A DNA stretch of 64,000 bases from Microbacterium sp. YJN-G (GTDB taxonomy: Bacteria; Actinomycetota; Actinomycetes; Actinomycetales; Microbacteriaceae): NCBI RefSeq assembly GCF_015040615.1, contig NZ_CP060402.1, positions 2,542,001 to 2,606,000 of the forward strand, read 5' to 3'. Made by a program: the position numbers and the translations under genes. Positions 7,749 through 16,781 of the stretch are shown in pieces (the stretch's first letter is position 1; each line of letters opens with the position of its first letter). Below the pieces are notes generated by a model that was not told the origin of the DNA, made no database searches, and worked only from the letters and a program-made list of their open reading frames with translations.

Positions 7749-8633
7749 TCAGAGCGGTGAGAGCACCCGCTGCGCCTCGGCGGCGACCTCACCGGCGATG
7801 GCATCCAGCAGCGCCGAGCGCAGGTTCCACTGCTGCCAGTACAGCGGCACGCGCGTGGGCGGCCCGCCGAGCTCGACCAGATCGGCGGTCGCCTGGGGGG
7901 CCGGGATCAGCCCCCACCCCAGCCCCAGCCGCACCGCCTGGGAGAAGTCGTGGGATGCCGGCACATAGTGCCGGGGCACCGACCAGGGGTCCACTCCCCG
8001 CGCCCGCAGCCAGTCGTGCTGCAGCGTGTCACGGCGGTCGAAGTCGACGAACGGCGCGGCGTGCAGGGCGTCGGCGGTGACTCCGCCCGGAAGCCACCGC
8101 TCGATGTATTCGGCGGTCGCCATGGGCCGGTACTCGAGCACACCGAGGGGTGTCACCGCACAGCCTCCGACGGGCGCGGATTCGCTGGTGACCGCGGCCA
8201 TCACCTCGCCCGACTCCAGCAGCCTGGCCGTGTAGTTCTGGTCGTCACGGTGCAGGTCGACGTCGACCGGGTGCGTGCGGGCGATGCGTGCGAGCGGGGC
8301 GAGGAACCAGGTGGCCATGGAGTCGGCATTCACGGCGAGAGGCACGCGCAGCCGGGGAGTGCGCTCGTCGGAGTCGCCGAGGCCGAAGGCGGTCATGGCG
8401 TCGTGTTCGAGCAGCTCGACCTGCCGTGCCAGCCTCACGAGCGCCTCACCGGCCTCGGTCGCCCGCACCGGCCGGGAGCGCACGACGACGACCCTGCCGA
8501 GCTGCTGCTCGACGGTCTTGATGCGCTGGCTGACCGCGGAGGGAGTGATGTGCAGCCGGCGCGCGGCCGCATCGAAGCTGCCCTCGTCGAGGACGGCGGC
8601 GACGGTGGCGGCGAGCTGGGCGTCGATCCTCAC
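7749..8633 (-). CDS. lysG: LysR-type regulator of lysine/arginine export (LysG/ArgP family)
   Basis: 294 residues from the GTG at 8633, where the protein starts in register with LysG family members (VRIDAQLAATVAAVLDEGSF). TAGCAT lies 7 nt upstream (8646-8641), so a leaderless start is likely and a longer reading to 8678 is not favoured. The LysR helix-turn-helix spans SFDAAARRLHITPSAVSQRI. The C-terminal effector domain contains the ArgP/IciA-type VAVTSESAPVGGCAVTPLG segment. In Corynebacterium glutamicum LysG activates lysE in the presence of basic amino acids; the divergent neighbour here is lysE. Confidence 0.9.
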   Translation of the reverse strand: MRIDAQLAATVAAVLDEGSFDAAARRLHITPSAVSQRIKTVEQQLGRVVVVRSRPVRATEAGEALVRLARQVELLEHDAMTAFGLGDSDERTPRLRVPLAVNADSMATWFLAPLARIARTHPVDVDLHRDDQNYTARLLESGEVMAAVTSESAPVGGCAVTPLGVLEYRPMATAEYIERWLPGGVTADALHAAPFVDFDRRDTLQHDWLRARGVDPWSVPRHYVPASHDFSQAVRLGLGWGLIPAPQATADLVELGGPPTRVPLYWQQWNLRSALLDAIAGEVAAEAQRVLSPL

Positions 8634-8704
8634 ATAAGAGATGCTAATGCTGCTGCAGTTCTCTTCGCTGGTGTTCATGCGGGGCGCGTTCTAGCGTTGA
8701 TCCC
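8634..8704. promoter_or_regulatory. Divergent lysG/lysE promoter region, both genes leaderless
   Basis: Only 71 bp separate the starts. TAGCAT (8646-8641, minus) stands 7 nt before the lysG GTG and TAGCGT (8692-8697, plus) stands 7 nt before the lysE GTG. The roughly 45 bp between the two boxes must hold both -35 regions and the LysG site. Confidence 0.6.
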
Positions 8705-9373
8705 GTGCTCACCGTCCTCTCCGGCCTCGGCCTCATGTTCTCGCTCATCATCGCCGTCGGCGCTCAGAACGTGTTCGTGCTGCGCCAGGGCCTGCGACGC
8801 GAGCACGTGCTGCCGGTGGTGCTGATCTGCGCAGCATCCGACGCCACGCTGGTGCTCGTCGGCACGGCGGGCCTGGGATACCTCGTCGGCGAGCTGCCGT
8901 GGCTGATCACCGCCGCGCGCTGGCTGGGCGGCATCTCGCTCGTCGTCTACGGCGCCTTCGCCGCCCGCCGCGCCTGGAAGGCCGGCGGAGAGGCGCTCGT
9001 CGCCGAACCGGCCGGCGACGGCGGCCGGGACGATCGGATGCCGGCCTCCGGCGGAACCGTCACGATGACGCGCTCCCGCCTGGCGCCGGTGATCCTTGCG
9101 ACGCTGGCCTTCACGTGGCTGAACCCGAACGTATACCTCGACACCGTGCTGCTGATCGGCGGGATCGCTGCCACGCACGGCGACGAGCGCTGGCTGTACG
9201 CATCCGGGGCGATCATCGCCAGCATCACCTGGTTCTTCGCGCTGGGGTTCGGCGCCCGTCACCTCGGGCGCTGGCTGCGCACACACCGCGCGTGGCGCAT
9301 CCTCGACACGGCGATCGCCGTGCTGCTGGTGATCATGGGCATCGGGCTCGTGCTGCCCGTGTTCACCGGCTGA
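8705..9373 (+). CDS. lysE: LysE-type basic amino acid exporter
   Basis: 222 residues with the LysE/RhtB pattern of six hydrophobic segments. The N-terminal LIIAVGAQNVFVLRQGLRREH contains the highly conserved GAQN motif, and LAFTWLNPNVYLDTVLLIGG carries the family motif around the conserved LNP. An extra hydrophilic loop (about residues 95-120) separates the halves. The exporter moves L-lysine and L-arginine out by proton or hydroxide coupling and protects against surplus from peptides. GTG start, leaderless. Neighbouring lysG on the opposite strand is the expected activator. Confidence 0.92.
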   Translation: MLTVLSGLGLMFSLIIAVGAQNVFVLRQGLRREHVLPVVLICAASDATLVLVGTAGLGYLVGELPWLITAARWLGGISLVVYGAFAARRAWKAGGEALVAEPAGDGGRDDRMPASGGTVTMTRSRLAPVILATLAFTWLNPNVYLDTVLLIGGIAATHGDERWLYASGAIIASITWFFALGFGARHLGRWLRTHRAWRILDTAIAVLLVIMGIGLVLPVFTG

Positions 9374-9396
9374 GCGCGGGGCCTGTGCCCAGGGGC

Positions 9397-10185
9397 TCAG
9401 TCCCCGTCGAGGGGACGCAGGATCCTCGTGAGGAACCGCTGCGTGCGCTCGTGCCGCGGCGCCGTGAACACCTGGTCCGGCGGGCCCTCTTCGACGACCA
9501 CGCCGCCGTCCAGGAACAGGACGTGATCGGCGGCCTCGCGGGCGAAGCTCAGCTCGTGGGTGACCACCACCATCGACCACCCCTCGTCGGCGAGTTCCTT
9601 GATCACCAGCAGCACCTCGCCGACCAGCTCGGGATCCAGTGCACTGGTGGGTTCGTCGAACAGCAGCAGCTCGGGGCGCAGGGCGAGCGCGCGCACGATG
9701 CCGACGCGCTGCTGCTGCCCTCCGGAGAGCTCATGCGGATAGGCGTCCTCGCGGCCGGCCAGGCCGACCCGGGCGAGCAGGTCGCGCGCCTCGGCGATTA
9801 CCTCGGCCCGCGGCCGACGCTGCACGCGCGACGGCCCCTCGATGACGTTCTGCAGCACGGTGAAGTGCGGGAAGAGGTTGTGATGCTGGAACACCATCGC
9901 CGACCGGTCGCGCAACGCGTACCGTTCGCGCGCGTCTATGCCCTTCGCGAAGTCGGCCGGCGGAGCCCCATGGATGGCCAGCGTCCCGACATCCGGGATC
10001 TCCAGGCCGTTCAGCGAGCGCAGCACGGTGGTCTTGCCCGAGCCGCTCGGCCCGATGAGCACCACCACCTCGCCGCGATGCAGCGTCAGGTCGATGCCCT
10101 TCAGCACCTCGACGCCGCCGAAGCTCTTGCGCAGTCCGCGTGCGCTGAGCAGGGGCTCCTGGCCCGATGACCTAGCGCGCGACAT
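9397..10185 (-). CDS. Polar amino acid ABC transporter, ATP-binding protein
   Basis: 262 residues. All ABC motifs are present: Walker [11 protein letters not shown]-loop [11 protein letters not shown], signature [15 protein letters not shown], Walker [15 protein letters not shown] and switch histidine VVTHELSFA. The signature and Q-loop are of the GlnQ/HisP/TcyC subfamily that serves polar amino acid importers. The start overlaps the end of the permease gene by 14 bp. It is the last gene of a three-gene importer operon. The close match of the binding protein to cystine-binding proteins suggests cystine or a related amino acid. Confidence 0.93.
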   Translation of the reverse strand: MSRARSSGQEPLLSARGLRKSFGGVEVLKGIDLTLHRGEVVVLIGPSGSGKTTVLRSLNGLEIPDVGTLAIHGAPPADFAKGIDARERYALRDRSAMVFQHHNLFPHFTVLQNVIEGPSRVQRRPRAEVIAEARDLLARVGLAGREDAYPHELSGGQQQRVGIVRALALRPELLLFDEPTSALDPELVGEVLLVIKELADEGWSMVVVTHELSFAREAADHVLFLDGGVVVEEGPPDQVFTAPRHERTQRFLTRILRPLDGD

Positions 10186-10834
10186 GACGATCCAGCCTCT
10201 TCTCCAGCAGATTCTGCAGCCCCGAGAGCACGAGGCAGAACACCCAGTACACCAGGGCCGCGGCGAGGTAGACGGTCATGAACCGCTGGGTCGCCGATGC
10301 GATCTGCTCGCCGACCCGGAACAGCTCGGTGACGAGGATGAGGGATGCCAGTGAGGTGTCCTTCACCAGCGAGATGAACGTGTTCGACAGCGGCGGAACC
10401 GACACCCGGGCCGCCTGGGGCAGGATGATCCGCCGCAGCGTCCTGGCACGCCCCATTCCGACCGTGTAGGCGGCCTCCCACTGGCCCTTGGGCACCGAGA
10501 GGATCGCCGCCCGCACGACCTCGGCCGCATATCCGCCGACGTTCAGCGAGAACGCGATGATCGCGCTGGGCCACGGATCGACGAGCAGGCCGATCGAGGG
10601 CAGGCCGTAGAAGATCACGAACAGCTGCACCAGCAGCGGCGTGCCCCGGATCACCGAGATGTACCCGCGGGCGATGCCCGAGAGCACCCGGTGCTCGGAG
10701 ATGCGCATGAGGGCGACGCCGATCGCGATGAGCAGGCCGAGCGCGAACGAGACGACCGCGAGCGGGATCGTCGCGGTCGCCCCGGCCAGCGCGAGTGGCG
10801 CCAGCGAGCTGAGGAAGAGCTCCCAGCCGTCCAT
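10172..10834 (-). CDS. Polar amino acid ABC transporter, permease
   Basis: 220 residues with five hydrophobic segments typical of the HisM/GlnP (PAAT) permease family. The conserved [18 protein letters not shown] segment after TM2 is the family hallmark, and the cytoplasmic EAA loop that docks with the ATPase is [20 protein letters not shown]. Its start lies 3 bp after the binding-protein stop, so translation is coupled. A single permease implies a homodimer in the membrane. Confidence 0.93.
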   Translation of the reverse strand: MDGWELFLSSLAPLALAGATATIPLAVVSFALGLLIAIGVALMRISEHRVLSGIARGYISVIRGTPLLVQLFVIFYGLPSIGLLVDPWPSAIIAFSLNVGGYAAEVVRAAILSVPKGQWEAAYTVGMGRARTLRRIILPQAARVSVPPLSNTFISLVKDTSLASLILVTELFRVGEQIASATQRFMTVYLAAALVYWVFCLVLSGLQNLLEKRLDRHVAR

Positions 10835-10837
10835 CTG

Positions 10838-11689
10838 CTACTGCGAGACGTCGTCGCCGAAGTACTTCTCGCTGATCTCGGCGAGGGTTCCGTCGGCGCG
10901 CAGCTCGTCGAGCGCACCGTCGACCGCGTCGACGAGCGCCTCCTTGTCCTGGGTGAACACGAAGGCCTGCTCACCGGCCTCCTCGGTCTCGGCCGCGATC
11001 TTCAGGCCGGTCGGTCCGTCGGTCTTCTCGTAGTCGAGGAAGGTGAGCTTGTCGTTGACGGTGGCGTCGACGCGGCCCTGCTGCAGCAGTGCGACCGCCT
11101 GAGCCCAGCCCTCCACCGCCTCGACGTTCGCGCCGGCCTCGGTGGCCAGCTCGTACCAGTTGCTGGTCAGTGACTGCGCGGTGGTCTTGCCCTTGAGGTC
11201 GTCGAACGACGAGATGGAGTCGTCGTCCTCGGTGGTGACGATGACGCCGCGCGAGACCGTGTACGGCTGGCTGAACAGGTACGAGGCCTTGCGCTCGTCG
11301 TTGATGGTGACCTGGTTCGCGATCACGTCGAAGCGACCGGCATCCAGGCCGGCGAAGATCGCATCCCACTGCGTCTCCTGGAAGACGATCTCGAGGTCGA
11401 GCTTCTCGGCGACGGCCTCGATGATCTCGACGTCGTAGCCGGTGAGGTCGCCGGTGCCGCCGTCCGCGTGGAAGCTGAACGGACGGTAGGTGCCCTCGGT
11501 GGCCACCGTGAGCGTGCCCTCGGTCACCAGGCCGAGGTCGCCCGATCCGCCGGTCGAGTCCGATCCGCCGGTCGAGTCCGATCCGCCGGCGGGGGCCGAG
11601 CCGGACGGCGCGGGAGTGCTGCTGCATCCGGCCAGAGCGGCGGTGGCGAGGGCGAGGGCGGTGACGGCGACGGTGATGCGGCGGACCAT
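10838..11689 (-). CDS. Amino acid ABC transporter, substrate-binding lipoprotein (cystine-type)
   Basis: 283 residues from the ATG at 11689, preceded by CAGGAGATCAGAAC. A lipoprotein signal peptide ends in LAGCSS, so the mature protein is anchored by Cys on the outer face of the membrane. A Ser/Gly/Asp linker with tandem repeats follows, then the bacterial solute-binding family 3 domain. Segments GTYRPFSF, GYDVEIIEAVAEKL and DVIANQVTINDERKASYLF resemble TcyA/FliY cystine-binding proteins; the exact ligand is not proven. It heads the operon with permease and ATPase. Confidence 0.9.
   Translation of the reverse strand: MVRRITVAVTALALATAALAGCSSTPAPSGSAPAGGSDSTGGSDSTGGSGDLGLVTEGTLTVATEGTYRPFSFHADGGTGDLTGYDVEIIEAVAEKLDLEIVFQETQWDAIFAGLDAGRFDVIANQVTINDERKASYLFSQPYTVSRGVIVTTEDDDSISSFDDLKGKTTAQSLTSNWYELATEAGANVEAVEGWAQAVALLQQGRVDATVNDKLTFLDYEKTDGPTGLKIAAETEEAGEQAFVFTQDKEALVDAVDGALDELRADGTLAEISEKYFGDDVSQ
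11544..11589. repeat. Tandem 18-bp repeat inside the binding-protein linker
   Basis: Two full copies and one partial copy of an 18-bp unit (beginning GATCCGCCGGTCGAGTCC on the plus strand) encode the repeated linker GGSDST. This kind of array varies in copy number between strains and only changes linker length after the lipobox. Confidence 0.85.
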
Positions 11690-11822
11690 GTTCTGATCTC
11701 CTGGATGCTCGGGTGGCGGTGCCGGTTGCGGCACTCGCTCAACGCTACGCCGCCTGGGGCGCGGATGGCGCATCCTGTGACGCCCGATGTCACCGCGACG
11801 GTGCGGCATCCCCCGCGAATGC

Positions 11823-11859
11823 GGAAGACCCCCGGACCGATACGGTCCGGGGGTCTTCC
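11823..11859. terminator. Strong hairpin terminator after rplK-rplA
   Basis: A perfect 17-bp stem (GGAAGACCCCCGGACCG and its complement) closes a 3-nt loop, 17 bp beyond the rplA stop. There is no U-run, but the strength and position support termination. It lies about 130 bp upstream of the ABC operon and separates the two minus-strand units. Confidence 0.85.
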
Positions 11860-11876
11860 CGAGTCCTGCGGAGGGC

Positions 11877-12566
11877 TCAGATGGCGTTGACGTCCAGCGG
11901 GATGCCGGGGCCGAACGTGGTCGACACGGCGCCCTTCTGGATGTAACGGCCCTTCGAGCTCGACGGCTTCAGACGCACGATCTCCTCGAGAGCGGCGTTG
12001 ATGTTCTCGTTGAGCTGCTCAGCCGAGAACGAGGCCTTGCCGACGATGAAGTGCACGTTGGCGTGCTTGTCGACGCGGAACTCGATCTTTCCGCCCTTGA
12101 TCTCCTCGACGGCCTTGGCCGGGTTCGGGGTGACGGTACCGGTCTTCGGGTTCGGCATCAGGCCGCGGGGGCCGAGCACCTTACCCAGACGACCGACCTG
12201 GCCCATGAGCTCAGGGGTCGACACGGCTGCGTCAAAGTCGGTCCAGCCGGCCGCGACCTTCTCGATGAGCTCGGCGCCGCCGACCTCGTCGGCGCCGGCG
12301 GCGATGGCGGCCTCAGCAGCCGGGCCGTTGGCGAACACGATGACGCGGGCGGTCTTGCCGGTGCCGTGCGGGAGCATGACGGTGCCGCGCACCATCTGGT
12401 CGGCCTTGCGGGGGTCGACCGAGAGCTTCAGCGCGACCTCGACGGTCGAGTCGAACTTCGCCGAACCGGTCTCCTTCGCCAGAGCGACGGCCTCGGTCGG
12501 GGTGTAGAAACGGTCTGCCTCGATCTTCGCGGCGGCAGCCTGGTATGCCTTGGACTTGGTAGCCAT
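11877..12566 (-). CDS. rplA: 50S ribosomal protein L1
   Basis: 229 residues, standard for L1. Recognisable segments are [36 protein letters not shown] and [21 protein letters not shown]1 binds helix 76-78 of 23S rRNA, forms the mobile stalk near the E site, and in other bacteria represses its own rplK-rplA mRNA. It follows rplK by 11 bp. Confidence 0.97.
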   Translation of the reverse strand: MATKSKAYQAAAAKIEADRFYTPTEAVALAKETGSAKFDSTVEVALKLSVDPRKADQMVRGTVMLPHGTGKTARVIVFANGPAAEAAIAAGADEVGGAELIEKVAAGWTDFDAAVSTPELMGQVGRLGKVLGPRGLMPNPKTGTVTPNPAKAVEEIKGGKIEFRVDKHANVHFIVGKASFSAEQLNENINAALEEIVRLKPSSSKGRYIQKGAVSTTFGPGIPLDVNAI

Positions 12567-12577
12567 TGTTATCTCCC

Positions 12578-13009
12578 TCAGCCCTCGACCGTGATGCCCA
12601 TGGAGCGGGCGGTTCCGGCGATGATCTTGGACGCGGACTCGATGTCGTTCGCGTTCAGGTCGGCCTGCTTCTGCTCGGCGATCTGACGGACCTGCTCAGC
12701 GGTGATCTTCGCGACCTTGACCGTGTGCGGGGTGGCGGAGCCCTTGGGCACGCCTGCCGCCTTCTTGATCAGCTCGGCTGCCGGCGGGGTCTTCAGGATG
12801 AACGTGAAGCTGCGGTCCTCGTAGACGGTGATCTCCACGGGGATGACGTTGCCGCGCTGCGACTCGGTCGCGGCGTTGTACGCCTTGCAGAACTCCATGA
12901 TGTTGACGCCATGCTGACCGAGCGCGGGGCCGATCGGCGGCGCCGGGTTGGCTGCACCGGCGTTGATCTGAAGCTTGATCAGGCCGGTCACCTTCTTCTT
13001 CGGTGCCAT
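12578..13009 (-). CDS. rplK: 50S ribosomal protein L11
   Basis: 143 residues from the ATG at 13009 ([18 protein letters not shown]), with AAAGGAAAG just upstream; a longer in-frame reading to 13132 would add leader sequence and is rejected. The thiopeptide-binding N-domain contains [19 protein letters not shown], and the C-domain ends with [14 protein letters not shown]11 forms the GTPase-associated centre and is needed for the stringent response through RelA-type proteins. About 165 bp separate it from nusG; a dispersed GAGCCTGTCGAA-type repeat lies in its leader. Confidence 0.97.
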
Positions 13010-13094
13010 TTTCTTTCCTTTCGTCGACCGGATGCCGGTGAGCATCCGTTCTCCCGCAGATCCGGCATCTCCGGACCGCGGTTCGCCTGTGCGT

Positions 13095-13116
13095 CCTTCG
13101 ACAGGGTCAGGAACCC
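13095..13116 (-). repeat. Dispersed GAGCCTGTCGAA-type repeat, copy in the rplK leader
   Basis: Read on the minus strand: GGGTTCCTGACCCTGTCGAA followed by GG. It matches the other copies in this window (29870, 42316, 43268, 51686, 58511, 60882) at the core CTGTCGAAG with one change at GAGCC. All copies are intergenic. Confidence 0.6.
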
Positions 13117-13174
13117 ATGCCGCGACGCACAAACCACATAATCTTACCCGATCCGGCGGGATGCCGGGAACGAA

Positions 13175-13202
13175 GAACGGCCGCCCCGAGGGGCGGCCGT
13201 TC
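13175..13202. terminator. Hairpin terminator after nusG
   Basis: GAACGGCCGCCCC pairs with its complement, 13 bp, over a very short loop, 18 bp past the nusG stop. It separates secE-nusG from rplK-rplA. TAAGAT at 13146-13141 on the minus strand could be the -10 box for rplK, but its -35 is weak. Confidence 0.75.
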
Positions 13203-13219
13203 GTGGTGAGCTCGAGTGC

Positions 13220-14299
13220 TCAGAGCATCTTGGTGACCTGCTCGAACGAGAGCTCCACCGGAGTCTCGCGCTCGAAGAGCGAGACGAGCACGGTGAGCTT
13301 GCCGCTCGCGGCGTTGATCTCGCTGATCGTGCCGGGAAGACCCGCGAACGAGCCCTCCTTGATCGTGATGGTCTCGCCGATCTCGAAGTCGACCTCGGCC
13401 GCCATCGGACGGGCCACGGCGACGCCGCCCTTGGAGGCGATGGACTTCGCGGTGGGGACGTCCTTGACCTCGACGAGCGCCTTGAGCATGTTGAACGCCT
13501 CTTCGAAGCGCAGCGGAGTCGGGTTGTGGGCGTTGCCCACGAAGCCGGTGACACCGGGCGTGTGGCGCACGACCGACCAGGTGTCTTCGTTGAGCTCCAT
13601 GCGCACGAGCACGTAGCCCGGGATGCGCACGCGGGTGACCATCTTGCGCTGGCCGTTCTTGATCTCGACGACGTCCTCCATCGGGACCTCGATCTGGTAG
13701 ATGTCGTCCTCGACCTCGAGCGTCGACTTGCGCTGCTCGATGTTGGCCTTCACCTTGCGCTCGAAGCCGGCGTAGGAGTGGATGACGTACCACTTGCCCG
13801 GCAGCATCCGCAGGTCGGCGCGGAAGGCCTCGTACGGGTCCTCCTCGTCAGCGGTCTCTTCGGCCTCAGCGCCCTCGCCGGTCTCGTCTGCGGAGACGGC
13901 CTCGTCGGCGGACTCCCCGTCCGCCGGCTGCTCGTCGCCGTTCACGTCGGGCCCGTCGTAGGGCGTCACCTCGTCAGCGGCCGCAGCCTCTGCATCGGCG
14001 GTCTCTTCCGCCACAGCGTCGTTGAGGACCTCGGCGGCTGCTTCAGACTCAGCCGCTTCGTCCAGGTTGAGAGCGTCGTTCACGATCGCGTCCGCCTCCG
14101 GGTCTTCGATGTCGATGTCGTCGTCGGTGTCGTCGTATTCCTCGTCGTCGCCGCCCTCGATGTGCAGGGCGACGCGCTCGGCCGATGCGGAGGACTGCTC
14201 CTGCTCGGCGAGGACGTTGCCCTCCTGGGCCTCGTCCTCTTCGCTGGACTGCTCGGCCGCGGTGGCCCAGTCTGCGTCGTCGGAATATCGTTCAGACAC
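13220..14299 (-). CDS. nusG: Transcription elongation/termination factor NusG with long acidic N-terminal extension
   Basis: 359 residues, about twice the length of E. coli NusG (181). The NGN domain starts only near residue 170 ([19 protein letters not shown]), and the KOW domain is at the C-terminus ([20 protein letters not shown]). The first about 165 residues are an Asp/Glu/Ala-rich low-complexity tail. NusG binds RNA polymerase at the clamp and links it to Rho or to the ribosomal protein S10. Extensions are known in actinobacterial NusG; this one is at the long end. GTG start with GGAAAGAAG upstream. It follows secE by 42 bp. Confidence 0.95.
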   Translation of the reverse strand: MSERYSDDADWATAAEQSSEEDEAQEGNVLAEQEQSSASAERVALHIEGGDDEEYDDTDDDIDIEDPEADAIVNDALNLDEAAESEAAAEVLNDAVAEETADAEAAAADEVTPYDGPDVNGDEQPADGESADEAVSADETGEGAEAEETADEEDPYEAFRADLRMLPGKWYVIHSYAGFERKVKANIEQRKSTLEVEDDIYQIEVPMEDVVEIKNGQRKMVTRVRIPGYVLVRMELNEDTWSVVRHTPGVTGFVGNAHNPTPLRFEEAFNMLKALVEVKDVPTAKSIASKGGVAVARPMAAEVDFEIGETITIKEGSFAGLPGTISEINAASGKLTVLVSLFERETPVELSFEQVTKML

Positions 14300-14341
14300 G
14301 TTGCTTCTTTCCGTTCACTGCGACGGTCCGTCGCAGATGCG

Positions 14342-14611
14342 TCAGCTGCCGGGTACCCCGAACACGATGTGGGTCACGTAGCCGAAGAGCGAATCGAAAC
14401 CGTAGACCAGGCCCATGACGATGAGCACGAAGACCAGGACCACGAGAGTGAACTTGATCAGCTCCTTGCGGGTCGGGGTGACGACCTTGCGCAGCTCGCC
14501 GATGACCTGCCGGAAGAACAGCGCGATACGGCCGAAGAAGCCCAGCTGCTTGTCACGCAGGGAGTACGAACCTGCTGCGACGATATCGCCGCGAACGTCG
14601 TCCTGTTCCAT
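14342..14611 (-). CDS. secE: Preprotein translocase subunit SecE
   Basis: 89 residues from the ATG at 14611. The short single-span form of SecE: an amphipathic helix (GFFGRIALFFRQVIGELRKV), the conserved VTPTRKELIKFTLVVLVFV hinge and one transmembrane helix to about residue 80. SecE clamps the two halves of SecY, which is encoded at 47392-48714. AAGGT lies upstream of the start. tRNA-Trp precedes it by about 40 bp and could be on the same transcript. Confidence 0.95.
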   Translation of the reverse strand: MEQDDVRGDIVAAGSYSLRDKQLGFFGRIALFFRQVIGELRKVVTPTRKELIKFTLVVLVFVLIVMGLVYGFDSLFGYVTHIVFGVPGS

Positions 14612-14652
14612 CGTGCAAGTACCTTTCGTGAGCCAGCATGTGCGCTGACGCG

Positions 14653-14725
<73 letters not shown>

Positions 14726-14882
14726 AGAGACCGGATGGCCTCTGGGTCTGCGCCCTCCGTGTGCCGGTGAAGGCACGGTGAAGGATGCAGACAACTGCCC
14801 CTCAAGTGTACGGCATCCGATCCCTCGGGCCGAACCGGCGCGACTCCCGCGTGAGTCGCGCCACGGAATCGGCGGCGGCCGA

Positions 14883-14913
14883 CGCCGCCGCACGACGGCG
14901 GCGGACGCCGCCG
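14883..14913 (-). terminator. GC-only hairpin cluster after poxB
   Basis: Alternating CGCCGCCG and CGGCGGCG blocks (14883-14890, 14896-14903, 14906-14913) can form alternative 8-bp stems just beyond the poxB stop. Probable terminator; no U-run. The rest of the 195-bp gap to tRNA-Trp shows no other recognisable signal. Confidence 0.45.
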
Positions 14914-14920
14914 CGAACCG

Positions 14921-16645
14921 TCAGAACAGCTGTCGCCAGTTCGCCCTGGCGAGGTCGAGCAGCTCGTCACCCCGGCCCGACATGACCGTGCGGATGGCGT
15001 ACAGCGCGAAGCCCTTGACCTGCTCGGCGCTGATCGACGGCGGCATCGACAGCTCCTGCCGTTCGGTGACGACGTCGAGCAGGGCGGGCCCGTCGTGGGC
15101 GAGCACCTCGGCCACGGCATCCAGCAGATCCTCCGAGCGCTCCACCCGGCGAGCGAAGATGCCCAGCGCCTGCGCGACGGCCGCGAAGTCGGGGTTGTCG
15201 AGGTCGGTGGCGTAGGTCACGAACCCCGCAGCCTTCATCTCGAGCTCGACGAAGTTCAGCGAGGAGTTGTTGACGACGATGACCTTCACCGGCAGCCGGT
15301 TCTGGGTGAGCGTGATCAGCTCGCCGAGCATCATCGCCAGTCCCCCGTCGCCGGCGAGCGCGATCACCTGCTGATCGGGCCGCGCGACCTGCGCGCCGAT
15401 CGCGTGCATGAGGGCGTTGGCCATCGACCCGTGGTTGAACGAGCCGATCAGGCGGCGCTTCTCGGTCATGCTGAAGTACCGCGCTGCCCACACGGTGGGC
15501 GAGCCGACGTCGGCGGTGAGGACGGCGTCGGATGCCGCGGCCTCGTCGATCAGCCGGGCAAGGTACTGCGGGTGGATCGGCGCCTTGCCGCGTGAGGGGA
15601 CCGCGAGATCGTCGAGTTTCGCGCGGGTCTTGCGGTAGTGCTCGGTCGCGTCGTCGAGGTGGGCGCGGTCGGACTTCGCCTTGATCCGTGGCAGCAGCGC
15701 CTCGGCGGTGGCGCGCACGTCGCCGACCATTCCGAGATCGAGCGGATGCCGTCGGCCCAGGTGCGCGCCCCGGATGTCGACTTGGATGGTGGTGACGCCG
15801 TCCGGGTAGAACTGCGTGTACGGGAAGTCGGAGCCGAGGATGAGCAGTGTGTCGGCGTCCTCCATCGCCCGGAAGCCGGAGGCGAAGCCGAGCAGACCCG
15901 TCATGCCGACGTCGTAGGGGTTGTCGTACTCGATGAACTCCTTGCCGCGCAGCGCGTGCACGACCGGGGCTGCGAGCCGGTCGGCGAGCGCGATGACCGC
16001 ATCGTGGGCGCCCTCGACACCCGCGCCGGCGAGGATCGTCACCCGGCGGGCGCCGTTGAGCAGCTCGGCGGCCCGCTCGAGCTCGTCCGGCCCCGGAACG
16101 ATCACCGGGCGCGTGCGCGGGATCACCGCTGCCCGGTCGCCCTCGATCTCGGCGAGCGCGACGTCGCCGGGGATGACGAGCACGGCCACCCCGCGCTCCT
16201 CGATGGCGGCGCGCATGGCGATCTCCATCAGGCGCGGCATCTGCGACGGATCGGCGACGTACTCGGCGTACACGCTGCACTCGCGGAACAGCTCCTGCGG
16301 ATGCGTCTCCTGGAAGTAGCCGGTGCCGATCTCGACGGTCGGGATGTGCGCGGCGATCGCGAGCACGGGCACACGCGAGCGCTGCGCGTCGAAGAGCCCG
16401 TTGATCAGGTGCAGGTTGCCCGGCCCGCAGGAGCCCGCCACGACGGCGAGATCGCCGGTGAGCGCGGCATCCGCGGCCGCGGCGAACGCGGCCGATTCCT
16501 CATGGCGCACGTGCACCCAGCGGATCGTGCCGTCCTTGCGGAGGGCGTCGGTGAACCCGTTCAGCGAATCGCCGGGGATGCCGTAGACCCGGTCGATGGC
16601 GTTGGCGCGGAGCGTGCGGACGATGTTCTCGGCGACGGTGACCAT
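14921..16645 (-). CDS. poxB: Pyruvate dehydrogenase (quinone) / pyruvate oxidase
   Basis: 574 residues, close to E. coli PoxB (572). Thiamine diphosphate enzyme with three domains: Pyr domain with catalytic Glu at about 49-50 (VRHEESAAFAA), FAD/DHAP-like middle domain (IPGPDELERAAELL-type region near 190-330), and PP domain with the GDGG-n-NN motif (LAGDGGLAMMLGEL to VIVVNNSSLN). The C-terminal stretch is the candidate membrane-binding tail. The enzyme decarboxylates pyruvate to acetate and reduces quinone. The ATG has TAAGGT 6 nt upstream, a leaderless pattern. The acetate made could feed the glyoxylate genes at 26-30 kb. Confidence 0.9.
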   Translation of the reverse strand: MVTVAENIVRTLRANAIDRVYGIPGDSLNGFTDALRKDGTIRWVHVRHEESAAFAAAADAALTGDLAVVAGSCGPGNLHLINGLFDAQRSRVPVLAIAAHIPTVEIGTGYFQETHPQELFRECSVYAEYVADPSQMPRLMEIAMRAAIEERGVAVLVIPGDVALAEIEGDRAAVIPRTRPVIVPGPDELERAAELLNGARRVTILAGAGVEGAHDAVIALADRLAAPVVHALRGKEFIEYDNPYDVGMTGLLGFASGFRAMEDADTLLILGSDFPYTQFYPDGVTTIQVDIRGAHLGRRHPLDLGMVGDVRATAEALLPRIKAKSDRAHLDDATEHYRKTRAKLDDLAVPSRGKAPIHPQYLARLIDEAAASDAVLTADVGSPTVWAARYFSMTEKRRLIGSFNHGSMANALMHAIGAQVARPDQQVIALAGDGGLAMMLGELITLTQNRLPVKVIVVNNSSLNFVELEMKAAGFVTYATDLDNPDFAAVAQALGIFARRVERSEDLLDAVAEVLAHDGPALLDVVTERQELSMPPSISAEQVKGFALYAIRTVMSGRGDELLDLARANWRQLF

Positions 16646-16682
16646 GGCTCGACCTTACGCCCGACCCGACGGTTCATCGCAG

Positions 16683-16748
16683 GTAGGAGAAGGCGCGGGG
16701 GTAGGACCGAACCCGTGGATTCTGTCCTACCCCCGCGCTTTCTCCTAC
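16683..16748. repeat. 66-bp palindrome, 25-bp arms and 16-nt loop
   Basis: Arms 16683-16707 and 16724-16748 pair with one mismatch. Each arm begins and ends with the same hexamer GTAGGA, so the palindrome is built of two iterated blocks. It lies between gabD and poxB, 33 bp past the gabD stop, and could act as a terminator. The geometry equals that of the palindromes at 18163, 44699 and 45848. Confidence 0.85.
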
Positions 16749-16781
16749 GCTCACGCGAAGGCTGCTGGATGACAGAGGCCC

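Noticed and set aside
11690..11822. A gene between the ABC transporter operon and the rplA terminator
   Set aside because: No frame with a ribosome-binding site or recognisable protein; it is the control region of the binding-protein gene, although no clear promoter could be picked.
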